Shown: positions 43,219 to 53,065 of the stretch, one piece after another | Position numbering within the stretch: position 1 is the stretch's first letter | Layout of the letters: each line of letters starts with the position of its first letter | From: Thermothelomyces thermophilus ATCC 42464 | Lineage: Eukaryota > Ascomycota > Sordariomycetes > Sordariales > Chaetomiaceae | Direction: 5' to 3' | NCBI RefSeq assembly: GCF_000226095.1 | Contig: NC_016472.1 | Span: 9,052,001-9,116,000 of the forward strand | Length of the DNA stretch: 64,000 nucleotides | Program-made: the position numbers and the translations under genes | The notes under the pieces: model-generated | What the model saw: the letters and a program-made list of their open reading frames with translations, nothing else | The model's database searches: none | Told to the model about the DNA's origin: nothing

Positions 43219-44781
43219 TCAGCGCAACTCGGCCGCCATGACGGGCAAGAAGACGACGCAGGCCTTCCAGAGGATCAGCACGGCCTGCACGAGGGCGAGG
43301 GGCAGCATGAGGATGCCGAGGGGGGAGCGGCCGCAGAGGTCGAGGAGGTGCAACCAGATGGCGAGGAAGGCGACGCTGAAGAAGTGGTAGGCGAGGGTGG
43401 TGGGGCGGCGGAGGACGCCGCCGAGCATGGCGACGGGCTCGTCGGTCCAGCCGCGCTTGAAGTAGGCGAAGCAGCCGCGCTGGAGGGCGCGCAGCTGCCA
43501 GTCGTCGGCGGCGAAGAGGCTGTAGAGCGCCTGGGCGAGCACGTTGATCATGCTCGTGAGGCGCTTGCGGCGCCAGTGGAAGGAGGCCATGGCCGCGCGC
43601 ACGGCCGCGTGGTCCGACAGGGAGGGGATCCGGGCCGGGGAGAGCAGCGAGGCGAGGACGAGGGCGTCGTTGAAGGCGACCGTCATGCCGCCGCCCGTCA
43701 GCGGGTGCCGCATGTTGTGGGCGTCGCCGACGACGATGACGCCGTCGTGCCGCGTCTGCTTGGTCGACGGCAGCCACGAGTTGGGCATGCTCCGGGGGAT
43801 GCGGCCGTCGGCCAGGGCGGCGCGCACGCTCGGCTGCACGTGCGGCGGGAGCGCGGGCAGCACGATGTTCTCGATGTAGCCGCGCGCGCCGCCGGCCGAG
43901 GGCGCCGCGGCCGGGTGGTCGTTGGGCACGTCGATCAGGGCGCGCGTCTCGTGCGTGCCGATCTGGTAGAGGAGGGCGAGGCACTGATCGCCGATGACGA
44001 CGTGGCCCGTGTTGGCCGGCGGGAAGGGGCAGTCGATCAGCTCGAGGGCGTAGAACTTGCTGCGCACCACGGGCGTCGTGCCGAGGAGCTCCTTGCGGAA
44101 GATGGAGGCGTAGCCGTCCGCGATGACGGTCAGGTGGCCGAAGAAGCAGTCGGGATCCTTCTTGCCCGTCGCCTTATCCTTGGTTCGGGTCTGCACCCCC
44201 AGGACCGCGTCCGAGTGGTCGCCCTTGATGGTCGCCGTGACTTCCGTCTCGAAGACGCTGATGTTCGGGTGATCCAGGCAGGCCCGGCGCAGCTGCATGA
44301 TGAACCTGCCGTGGTGGAAACTCCTGCCCTCCGGCCGGCCGGCGTCCTTCGCATGCCCGTTGGCTTGCCCGTTGGCATGTCCGTCGGCAAACGCGGCCAG
44401 CCCCTGCTTGTACTTTTCCCTGTTGCCCGCGGGGTCCACAATCACCTCACCGTCTTTCTCCAGAGACGGATACCGGAACGCCACCTCGTCCCCGCGGTAC
44501 ACAATGTGGTATCCGTAGCAAGGCACGGCATCGATGCCCTCGAGACAGTGCCCTAGCCCCAGCTCCCGCAGGGCGGCCACGCCGCCGGGCTGCAGCAGCT
44601 CACCGACGATGCGGTCCGGCTCGTGCATCCACCGCTCGAGCAGGATGACGCTGCGCCCTTGATTGGCGAGGGCGTAGGCTATCGCGCACCCGAAGACGCC
44701 CGCACCCACGACGACGACGTCGGCCTCGTGGTGCTTCTCGCGCCGCTCGCGGGCGGCCTGCGAATCGGCCGCGTCCGCCAT
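43219..44781 (-). CDS. erg1: Squalene epoxidase (squalene monooxygenase)
   Basis: Intronless, 520 residues. Erg1 is an FAD-dependent ER enzyme that turns squalene into 2,3-oxidosqualene, an early committed step of ergosterol synthesis and the target of allylamine antifungals such as terbinafine. The N-terminal FAD-binding motif is VVVVGAGVFGCAIAYALANQ, followed by ERWMHEPDRIVGELLQPGG, which is typical of the family. The second FAD motif is VIADGYASIFRKEL, and the third GVIVVGDAHNMRHPLTGGGM, which includes the conserved GD. Two hydrophobic helices close the protein (FFSVAFLAIWLHLLDLCG and ILMLPLALVQAVLILWKACV). A Gly/His/Asn insert (ADGHANGQANGHAKD, near residue 140) is extra compared with yeast. 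Length is normal. Confidence 0.95.
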   Translation of the reverse strand: MADAADSQAARERREKHHEADVVVVGAGVFGCAIAYALANQGRSVILLERWMHEPDRIVGELLQPGGVAALRELGLGHCLEGIDAVPCYGYHIVYRGDEVAFRYPSLEKDGEVIVDPAGNREKYKQGLAAFADGHANGQANGHAKDAGRPEGRSFHHGRFIMQLRRACLDHPNISVFETEVTATIKGDHSDAVLGVQTRTKDKATGKKDPDCFFGHLTVIADGYASIFRKELLGTTPVVRSKFYALELIDCPFPPANTGHVVIGDQCLALLYQIGTHETRALIDVPNDHPAAAPSAGGARGYIENIVLPALPPHVQPSVRAALADGRIPRSMPNSWLPSTKQTRHDGVIVVGDAHNMRHPLTGGGMTVAFNDALVLASLLSPARIPSLSDHAAVRAAMASFHWRRKRLTSMINVLAQALYSLFAADDWQLRALQRGCFAYFKRGWTDEPVAMLGGVLRRPTTLAYHFFSVAFLAIWLHLLDLCGRSPLGILMLPLALVQAVLILWKACVVFLPVMAAELR

Positions 44782-45955
44782 GATTTTGTACTTGTACCTC
44801 GTGTGTGTGTATGTATGTATGTATGAAAGGCGAATGGCGTCTTTCGTCCGTTCAATTGCCCCGGGCGTGCGGTGGCCGGAGTCGAAGTCGGAGTCGGAGT
44901 CGGACCGGGATCCGGCACGGAAGGGGAGGACTGAGGGGGTCTAGCGGGTTGGAATTCGCACAATTGTCTTGGAATTCGAACCACCCCTTTCGCTCTGGTA
45001 GAGGCTTCTTCGACTCGATGACTCGACCAGAGGAAAAAAAAAAAAAAAAGAAAAGAAAAAAAGAGGAGTGATGGCCGAAGAACTAGTGGTCGGTCGAACT
45101 TTCCCGCCCTCTTAGGAGGCTCGAGTTAATAAAAGGTCGTCGTCGACGGAGTGGAACCCCGAGCTTGGCCCCGACTTAATTGCGTGTTCCTTCCGCTGTT
45201 TCCCGTCAAGAGAGGCAACTCTGGAATTCTTCGCGACTGATGTCTCTCGGAAATCGTCCCATGCGGCAGGCACCGCGCAGGCGGTCGCCACTGGCGAGCC
45301 AATCAGGGGCCACTCCTAGGGCCGTTGTGGCCCCATCCCCCCTTGAATCCAGGAACGCAGTTTGTTCACATGTCAGCCGATGGATAGCCAGTCCCAACGC
45401 TCTAAAAAGCGGTGGTGTACTCGTTAGTTACAACTTTTTTCCTTTGGCTGCCAATTGAACGTTCGTTCCCCTAGGTAGCGAGTGTCAACGCTAAATTCTG
45501 TCTACACTAGATTCACATGTCCCACCTGGTTTCTGCTTGGGAACAGGGGCCCCGAAAAAACAAACAAACGATTCCTCATTCCTCATACTATGCTCGCAAA
45601 GTCGAGAATTCGAAAGAAAAACCATTCGAGATGAATGATTCAAAATACCTACCTAATCATGATAAGAATTGCATTCGCAGCATCGCTAGTTTTCCTTTAA
45701 TGCTGTTGCGGGATAGCCACCCCACCTTGTTGGGGTTGTGGGGTTGTAACTCAAACTCAACTGCAGACTGCCTTTGTTAGTTGATAGGTTCCGTTGGTAT
45801 GTATGTATACTGTATACCGAGCGACACCGTCATATTCCAGCGCAGCGTAACGTCTATACAAGAGTTTACTTTTACATACGTACAGTACAATTGTCCAACC
45901 ACCAAGGTCCATGGGTAGATAAAATAGAAAGACAGATAGATAGATATTGGCCATC
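44782..45955. other. Intergenic, erg1 promoter and PPR gene 3' flank
   Basis: No gene is supported. Just upstream of erg1 are GTGT and GTAT repeats (about 44801-44824) and a GGAGTC hexamer repeat (about 44878-44902). CCTAGGTA lies at 45470-45477. I did not recognise a sterol response element. Confidence 0.5.
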
Positions 45956-48900
45956 TTAAAACGCCTCGACCGCCGTCCCAGATGAGCTCTCCAGTAACGC
46001 CCGTTCCAAGTCCGCATAAAACCCGGCCCCGACGAGCTCGTCCTCCTCCCTCTCTTTCGCCTTGCCCACGCCCACGCCCACGCCCACGCCCACGCCCACG
46101 CCCGCGCTCTTTCTCTTCCCAGAGTGCCCACTCACGCTCCCGCTCGCGCTCCCATCCACCGCCGTCGCAGCACCCTTCTTCTTCCCCTCTCCCAGCCAGG
46201 CCGAGTCCGTCACCACCGCCCCCTTCTTCTCCCCAGCATCCTCATCCGCATCCGGGCCATCGCCCCCCCCAGCGTCCCTCCTCGTCCTTTCCCTCCCCTT
46301 CCCACCCAGCCAGGGGATCTCGTCGAAGTTGACCTCGGGCCTGCCCGCGTCGGCCGCCGCCCTCCTCATGATCCGCAGCGCCTCCGCCTCCAGCAGCCTC
46401 GCCTCCTCCCTGAGCTTCTTCCTCGCCTCCACCACCTTTCCGATCCCTTCCTCCACCGCCGCCCGCGCCCGCTCCCACCGGGCCCGCGAGACCAGGGCCC
46501 GAGCGGCCGAGTGGCCGACCCGGGCGCGCGCGTGCCGCAGGGCCCGGCGGCAGGCCGCGTCCTCGCGGTAGCGGCTGGCCAGCGCGCGCGCGATGGTGTC
46601 GCGCAGCCCGTCCGCGTCCACCAGCTCGGCGTAGGCCGCGAGCAGGATCTTGAAGTTGGTCAGGTTGAAGCACGGGCCGGTCCCGGGGCCGCGCGCCTCG
46701 GCCGCCGCGAGGGCGTAGCGCACGGCGCCGCGGGGGTGGCCGGCCGCCAGGCAGAGGGCGGCGGCGCGGTGGAGGGAGGTCTCGGTCAGCCGGACGCCGG
46801 CGCGGCGGTAGTGCTCGAGGGTCTCTTGGATAAGCGCGTCCGTCTCCGACGGTTTGGTCGAGGAGGGGGCAGTGATGGTGGTGGTTAGTTGCTTGGCCAG
46901 GAGGTAGTTGATGACGGGGTTGATGTCTTCGCCTTTGGCTTGGGCTTTTCGGAGCAGCGTGTACGCGCCGTGGAAGTCGTTCGGCGCCCGAGTGAGATGC
47001 GCCTGCACGGCCAGCTGGAGGGCGCGCTGAGAGAAGGGCACCTTCGTGTGCACTGCCCGGTGGTAGATCGAGAGAGCGCGGCGGGGCGAGCCGCTTCGCA
47101 AGGCTTCTCTCATGGCTGACACCACTTCCTCGACTTCCGCGTGTTTTTTTCCCCTGCTGCCGGGTTTGGTCGGATCAAGCCGCAAGGAGAGCAGCCGCCC
47201 CCTTGCCGCTCTGCCGCCGTACTTGGAGTCCGACAACGCGCTGTCGACCATGATCTTCTCCGTGTGCTTGTCCACCCAGTCGGGGTTCAGGGCTTGCAGC
47301 TTTCGGAAGAGCGTGCGGAGCTCCCTGAAAGGAAAGTTCCATTCCCTCCGGCATCTCACCAAGATGGCGTTGGTGAGGGCAGCGCCAACGGGAAAGCCCG
47401 CTCGGCTGCAATAGTCGAGCCAGCCTATCAACGAGCCGATATCGCGAATGGCTGCGTAGTGCTTGGCCATGAGCGTGACCACGTAGTTGCACAATGGCAC
47501 CTTGAACTCCTCGGTGAAAGACTTGAGGAACGCCTCGGTCTCTCGGACCGTATGTGTCTCGGCGTACGCCTTGAGTACCGGGACGAAGACCCGGCCGTAG
47601 GCTTGGCTGGTTGGCGTCCCCTTCTTATTCATGGCCTCAAAGTCGGCACGGACGGCTTCCCAGTCGCCGTCTGCGGCGTGAAAGCGGGCAAAGACGCCCA
47701 GCAACCGAACGTCCGAGGCCAGGGCGCGGTTCTGCGACACAGCGAGCGCGAAGTAAGAATCGGCCTTGGACTCCTCGCCCGCTTCGAGGGCCAGCTCGAC
47801 CATGATGCGATAGATGTTGCCGTGCCGAAACACGGTCTCCTTCAGTCCAGGGGCTCGCAGCTCCTCAAACATCCTCTCAATTTGGTCGAAATCGTGGTGC
47901 TTTCTCCAGTGTGACACAAAGAGCCTCATTACCCACTTAGGGCTCAGTTTGGTGTTGCCGAGACTGGTGCAGATACCGTACAATGTCTTGAGGACCTCGT
48001 CTGGTCTATGGTCGCCAGCGCACTCGACGCTCTCGACGATCATATCCCCGATGGCATGCAGGGAAGCTTCCGTCGGGGAAGATTGGGGGAAAGTGGTAAT
48101 GAAGATCTTGACGACGGATGTGTAGTCCTGCTTCTCGTGGAGCTTAGTGAGGAACCAGGAGGACAGGTCGCTCCAGTTGCCCTCCGCGACCAAGATGCAT
48201 CGTCGATAAACTCCGAATATCCTCTGCAGTCGATCCGCAGAGAAGCAGGCTTCGAGCAGCTTGCGCCCGAGCTTATACGCCCTGGGGTTGGGACCTGCCG
48301 GCCGTTCGATGAATTTCGGAACGAACAGATTAACGGCGTTGTCGATATCCACCGTCGAGGCCTCTCCTCTCTGTTTGTTCACGTCCGCTCGAGCCAGCAG
48401 CGACTCGATCAGCGCGAAGGGCTCGTGATTCAGATAGTCGCTCTCCCGCACGGGTCCTCGGCAGATAATCCGATACAGGAGCTTCGCGGCGTCCTCAAAA
48501 TGCCCTTCGTCCTGAAATGCCCGGCATAGCCGCGCAGTGGCTTCGACCCAAGGCTGGTCCAGGTTGTCGGGGGCAAGTTTGTGGTCCATCGCCTCAAGAA
48601 CTGTTCTGAACGCATCGGAAAGTTTTCGATAATCTCTAGAGTCGCAAGCTTCGTGGATCTTGACGACCATGTCTTCGACGGTAGGGAAGGCGTAGGCCTT
48701 GAGCGCTTCGGCGTTTGTCAATGTCCAACTCGGGGCCGGTGTCGATGAGGGCGGCAGTCCGTGCAGGGGCCGGATCAAGGCGCGGTTCTTGGTTTCGACG
48801 GGGTTATAAGGATGTGGAAGAGAGGCAACTTTCAAGGTGCCGTCAGCGCTTGGCGTGGATGGTGTGACCCCATCCTCCTTCGATACCGCGACCACCGTCC

Positions 48901-49279
48901 TCCCAGGAGCTTCCGCAGGAGGCTCGGTCCCGTCTGTCTCCTCCCATTGCTGCTGCAGACAATCTTTACTCTTATTGATCGGAGTTGACGTGGTCCCCGG
49001 ATGGTTGTGCTGATGTAGTTCTAGCCCAACCGGGGGAAGGGAACCCAACCGCGGATCCCACAGCGCCTCTTCCTCCATGGCCAGCGCGAGCGCGGCCCCT
49101 CCCGCCCGGTATCTCTTGGCCGACTTAATCCGCTCGCCATTTTCGATGGCGCGCACCGCGTTGTTGATCTTCCGGCGGCGGTCTTCGGCGATCAGGGCGA
49201 GGGTGCACGAGGTGCCGACGACGAGCCCTCGCAGCGCCGTCAGAGCCGCCTTGGACGGGACGGGAAGCGAAGACGGCAT
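45956..49279 (-). CDS. Pentatricopeptide-repeat-like mitochondrial protein
   Basis: Intronless, 1107 residues. The start (SLPVPSKAALTALRGLVVGT followed by LALIAEDRRRKINNAVRAIE) combines a hydrophobic segment with a basic helix and is typical of a group of fungal mitochondrial PPR proteins. From about residue 200 to 900 the protein is a run of helical hairpins with PPR-like spacing, for example LCRAFQDEGHFEDAAKLLYR, VMRLFVSHWRKHHDFDQIER and LALEAGEESKADSYFALAVS. A charged helical segment follows, then a conserved VNFDEIPWLGGKGRER near residue 1000. The tail holds a Gly-Val hexamer repeat coded by GCCCAC units. PPR proteins bind organelle RNA and act in its processing, stability or translation; the target cannot be read from the sequence. 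Two further genes for mitochondrial proteins lie directly upstream. Confidence 0.82.
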   Translation of the reverse strand: MPSSLPVPSKAALTALRGLVVGTSCTLALIAEDRRRKINNAVRAIENGERIKSAKRYRAGGAALALAMEEEALWDPRLGSLPPVGLELHQHNHPGTTSTPINKSKDCLQQQWEETDGTEPPAEAPGRTVVAVSKEDGVTPSTPSADGTLKVASLPHPYNPVETKNRALIRPLHGLPPSSTPAPSWTLTNAEALKAYAFPTVEDMVVKIHEACDSRDYRKLSDAFRTVLEAMDHKLAPDNLDQPWVEATARLCRAFQDEGHFEDAAKLLYRIICRGPVRESDYLNHEPFALIESLLARADVNKQRGEASTVDIDNAVNLFVPKFIERPAGPNPRAYKLGRKLLEACFSADRLQRIFGVYRRCILVAEGNWSDLSSWFLTKLHEKQDYTSVVKIFITTFPQSSPTEASLHAIGDMIVESVECAGDHRPDEVLKTLYGICTSLGNTKLSPKWVMRLFVSHWRKHHDFDQIERMFEELRAPGLKETVFRHGNIYRIMVELALEAGEESKADSYFALAVSQNRALASDVRLLGVFARFHAADGDWEAVRADFEAMNKKGTPTSQAYGRVFVPVLKAYAETHTVRETEAFLKSFTEEFKVPLCNYVVTLMAKHYAAIRDIGSLIGWLDYCSRAGFPVGAALTNAILVRCRREWNFPFRELRTLFRKLQALNPDWVDKHTEKIMVDSALSDSKYGGRAARGRLLSLRLDPTKPGSRGKKHAEVEEVVSAMREALRSGSPRRALSIYHRAVHTKVPFSQRALQLAVQAHLTRAPNDFHGAYTLLRKAQAKGEDINPVINYLLAKQLTTTITAPSSTKPSETDALIQETLEHYRRAGVRLTETSLHRAAALCLAAGHPRGAVRYALAAAEARGPGTGPCFNLTNFKILLAAYAELVDADGLRDTIARALASRYREDAACRRALRHARARVGHSAARALVSRARWERARAAVEEGIGKVVEARKKLREEARLLEAEALRIMRRAAADAGRPEVNFDEIPWLGGKGRERTRRDAGGGDGPDADEDAGEKKGAVVTDSAWLGEGKKKGAATAVDGSASGSVSGHSGKRKSAGVGVGVGVGVGVGKAKEREEDELVGAGFYADLERALLESSSGTAVEAF
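46064..46099 (+). repeat. GCCCAC hexamer repeat (6 copies), coding Gly-Val
   Basis: Six perfect copies lie within the C-terminal coding region of the PPR-like gene. On the coding strand they read GTGGGC and yield alternating Gly and Val. A related degenerate copy follows. Confidence 0.9.
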
Positions 49280-49906
49280 GATTGTTGTGGTGCCGCCGTT
49301 CCCATCTCGTCAGCGCAACTGGGAGCGGCGGAATTTCCTTGGTCGTGTGCGTCAATGGCGAGGTAGCCGTCGTTGGTCGTCCATTTCGTCAAATCCTCTC
49401 AATTGAGCTCTGGCCGCTCCGTTATTTTCTGGGGCCCGAGGTGATGCAGCGCATCGCATGGGCTGATGGGTGACCCCACTGGAGCTTTAGGCCAATCGCG
49501 GTGAGGGCCGGGCTGCAGGTTTGGCTTGTGCCAAGCAGCCCCAGGTTGAACATTAACTACCCGCAGAACGCAGTGAAATTTTTCTGCATGTTTCCAAAGT
49601 TATCGAGGCATTCACACTGACGGCAACTTATCCGTGGTACTTCGTATTCGCAATCGTTTAAATGCATATCTATCCGGCCGTGGTTTTGCTAGGTGAAAAG
49701 AATTGAGAATTGCATGCATCTCTACACATCTATCTCTAGAATGATATCTATCCAGTCCGCACAAGTTCCACACCAAACGCCCTCCCGTAGTTTTGTGTTC
49801 CCAAGCTCCGGTATCGAACACAAAAATGGTACAAAGTAGTCTATATAATACAAGTCATCGTTCCGGGCTCTCTCTCTCTCACTCTCTCTCTAGTAGATGT
49901 TCATCA
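49280..49906. other. Intergenic between PPR gene and mme1
   Basis: A 627-base interval between same-strand genes, with the PPR-gene promoter on the left and the mme1 3' UTR on the right. A CT run lies at about 49867-49892. No gene is seen. Confidence 0.55.
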
Positions 49907-51358
49907 CTAGACCAGCTCACGCCGCTCGGTCGGCATGTACATCTCCAGCTGGCGCAAGATGGACTGGTAGAGGAACAGCATGCACCCGCTCTGAATGCTG
50001 GTCCACGAGGCCCGAGGCCCGACGCCCCTGAACCAGCCCGCAATGCCTTCGCTCTTATAGATCAGCCGGAGTCCGGTTATGACAGACGATGTTTGTAGCG
50101 TGACGGCCCCGGGCTTGGGCGTGTGCGTGGACGGAGAAGACGTGGAGATTAGCCGCTTTTGCAGTTTTTGGCTCGCCTCGGCGGTCGTCGTGGCATGCCC
50201 GTCCTTGACCGCCCCGATATTTGACGGTTCGGCTGGTGGTGGGCCGAGCCCTCCGGCCCCCGGATGGACCTGGGTTTGGAGTCTCGTCTTGACAACATCG
50301 AGCGGGCATGTGATTGTGCCGGCCAAACCACCGGCAGCCGCTCCTGTCAGAAGCTCCATGTGCCACCCAATGTCGCGGCTCCCCTTCCATTGGTGCGCCC
50401 ACTTCTGTCCCTGCTCATAAAACATGAACTGGAGGGCTGAAAATGGCAGGTCGCGCCACAAGGTAGCGCCGTAGCCGTAGAATAAAGCGGATAACCCCTC
50501 GGTGCGAATGATGGTTCGCACAGCATCAGTCGTCCCCTTGTAGTTGTACCCCGACGTAAAATACGGGTTATTGTATCGACCTTGCAACTGCAGGCGGGTT
50601 TTGACCACTTCGGATGGCACGTATACGATGGACGCGGCCAAATCGCCGATGAAGCCTGGAGGAAAAGAAACACGGGAGACCCGGTCAGAAGATGAGACTT
50701 TTCCAGGTCACCAAGGTTACGGAACTCACCGGCTATCAAGTAGGCCAGATGCGGTTGGACCCCGTGGTCGAGCATCTGCCGTTTGCTCCATTCGTAACCG
50801 CCAAAGAAGAAGCACGTCGCCGGGAACGAGCCGGCCAGCGCTGGGACCCAGCCGCCGTAGAGGCCGCGCCTGATCCCCTCCTGTCGGAAGATCTTGAGAT
50901 AGGACGACCCTAGCGACGTGTACCGTGGCGGGATGTGAGGATCGCCCTGCTGCCGCGTCTTAACTGTGTCGAGCGAATGCATGAGCATATCGCCAGCTGA
51001 TCCGCCCAGTCCTCCTGCAAGCATGCACTGCGAATGCGGTGTACGGTCAGCGCGCAGCTCTTTTGGCGGGGAGAAGAAAGCGACGAGGGAGACGACAAAA
51101 CGGGGCTCGGCGACGCACGTGAAGGTAAGGCGGGCGCCCTTCGACCTCTCCATCTTGTGATCTCATGGTATGCTTAGAGCGTAGCGGTTCGGCTTCGACG
51201 GTAGGAAGGGACGGGACATGCGACAGGATATGCGCAAGATCTGCATGTCGACCGCCGTCAAGGTCCGACACGGGGACGCTTTGTGCGGGCGACGACGGTG
51301 AGGGCGAGGGCGGGACAGTCGAGGGGGCGCTCTTGGCCGTCTCGAGGCCAAGCACCAT
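49907..51358 (-). CDS. mme1: Mitochondrial carrier family protein, Mme1 (YMR166C) type
   Basis: Predicted complement(join 49907-50655, 50730-51027, 51119-51358), 428 residues. It is an inner-membrane solute carrier of the SLC25 family; yeast Mme1 has been described as a mitochondrial magnesium exporter. The three repeats carry the carrier signature: MHSLDTVKTRQQ, VPSEVVKTRLQLQGRYNNPY and CPLDVVKTRLQTQ. The stretches RRGLYGGWVPALAGSFPATC and LFYGYGATLWRDLPFSALQF match the Mme1 subgroup well. The first exon (80 residues) is Ser/Pro-rich and joins as PPYLH/CMLAGGLGGSAGD. The intron donors are GTGCG and GTGAG, and the phases agree. A 60-residue insert sits before the last repeat helix pair. Subgroup assignment rests on remembered sequence. 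Confidence 0.9.
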
Positions 51359-51905
51359 CGCCCTGGAGTGAAAAGATCCGAAGGATGCGCCGCCCGGGCA
51401 GCGGGCAAGAATTCTCTAGTTGTCGGCGTCGCGGCGTCGCGGGTTGCCCGGCGTTTCCCAAACGCAGAGATATAAACTAAGTTCCGGGTTCAAATTTCTA
51501 GGCGGGTTTGCCGATCCGCTGCGTTTTTACAGGGTTATGGCCCGTGCGCCTTCTAGGCTGCCGGCCGTAACCCTGACCTCTAAACGGGCGAGGGCGAGAC
51601 TCGCAGGTGCCCATGTGCTTCGTTCTTGAGTTACGAGGAGCTAAGTAAGGTAATTGTCGAGAATCAACAGGAATCCGTGAGGTTGGGTTGTTTGAGTATC
51701 GCCCTGGTCAGCACGCCGGTCGCCAGTATTTCAGTCTGCATACCTATGTATATATACTCCGTATGCATTAAATCTGTACAAAAGAATCAAATTAACTGGA
51801 TACACTTTCAAGGTCTTTGCTTCTAATTACAGCTTCGCCGCAACCGACTCGCCTGCTCGGCGCCAACCGTCTTGTAGTGTAGCGCCTCATTTCCCGATGT
51901 TTCCC
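51359..51905. other. Intergenic between mme1 and imp2
   Basis: A 547-base interval between same-strand genes. TACTCCGTA lies at 51755-51763. No gene is seen. Confidence 0.55.
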
Positions 51906-52577
51906 TTACGCCGCTCTATGCACCCCTGTCCTCAATGGGTGCTCCCACCACTTGATTCTCCCCGCCCGTTCCCACGGCGACAGGATGTGCGTGACCCTCC
52001 CCGTGATCAGCCTCGCTGAGATGGGGCCGTAGTGGTTGCTGTCCTGGCTCTTGTCGCCGTCCCCCTCAACCCAGACATGCCCCTCGGGCACGACCGCGTA
52101 CTCGTACGGGTACGGCGGCTTCGTCTTGACGACGTCCCCCGGCAAGCCGATGATGCGCTTGACGGTGATGCGGTTAGGGTCGTAGGGATTTCTGGTGCCT
52201 CAGGTCAGCTCACTGCGCGTTGAAGGAGAGAGAGAGAGAGAGAGAAAAGCGGCCATGGAGCGGAGTGAGTGAGAGCATCGGGCGCGGACCGACCGGAACG
52301 TAACAATCATCCCCCTCCGCAGCCCCTCCTGTGCATACAGCTTCCATACTAGGCACAGGTCCTTGCGGAGCGACTCGTTGTAGTGCGGGTTGAGGAACGG
52401 ATACATGGATGGGCCCCGGATCAAGGTGATCTCGGCGACGTATGCGTTGAACCAAATGAGTGGCGGAATCCACGTCGCATAGCGGATGAGGTAGTGGGAA
52501 ACTTGCCGGAGGAACTTAGACCGTTTTCCTGCTCCTCCTCCGGCGGCGGCGAACCCCCATGCCCATCGCGCCGCCAT
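51906..52577 (-). CDS. imp2: Imp2, mitochondrial inner membrane protease subunit 2
   Basis: Predicted complement(join 51906-52191, 52294-52577), 189 residues. Imp2 is a type I signal peptidase (S26) that matures inner-membrane and intermembrane-space proteins such as cytochrome c1. A hydrophobic segment (YLIRYATWIPPLIWFNAYVA) is followed by ITLIRGPSMYPFLNPHYNES with the catalytic Ser, and after the intron by NRITVKRIIGLPGDVVKT with the catalytic Lys and then VPEGHVWVEGDGDKSQDSNH, YGPISARLITGRVTHILSPW. The intron (102 bases) has a GTCGGT donor and holds a GA microsatellite. The acceptor chosen (CACCAG) is the one that joins VTFR/NPYDPNR in frame. ATG at 52575-52577 is the start. Confidence 0.92.
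52226..52245 (+). repeat. (GA)10 microsatellite in imp2 intron
   Basis: A pure GA run lies inside the single imp2 intron and reads as a pyrimidine tract (CT) on the coding strand. Confidence 0.9.
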
Positions 52578-53065
52578 GGGAATTGGTTGACCTTTGAAGG
52601 TGTGAGGTTGTTGGGGACCTCTAAGTTGGATGATGGTGTGACGGATTGATGCAATTCGGGTCTTTGAGACTCGGATCAAGATAAAGCGATAAGCGGTGAT
52701 GCATGCCTCGATTGGTACATAAATAACCGAGTCTTGAAGGGTGTCAACGCGACACATGGTTCATTCAAAAAAAAAAAAAAAAAAAAAATCTCACATTGCG
52801 AGTTAAAGTCAGGCATTACTTTGTTCCTTTTTCTTTACCTCTGCAGTCCTAGGATAGCTACCTTGTCTACCGAGTCTGACCTTTTTAGAATCCGGAGACG
52901 CCAGTCGTACCAATGGTCATGATGGAAACTGCTCGCTGCTCGCTGTCCTCCCCCCCCCCCCCCCCCCCCTTTTCCTTCGCCGTTTCGAGGTATATCCCCA
53001 ACCCTCAAGGTGACGGTGCCAATTCAACCTCCCTACCAGCCTATCCCCCGCAATACGCTAGGTCC
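52578..53065. other. Intergenic between imp2 and sui2
   Basis: A 488-base interval with the imp2 promoter and the sui2 3' UTR. It contains an A22 run (52767-52788) and a C20 run (52950-52969), both regions where assemblies are prone to length errors. Confidence 0.6.

Noticed and set aside
43348-44556. 402-codon plus-strand frame
   Set aside because: It is the antisense shadow of erg1, which has all squalene epoxidase motifs.
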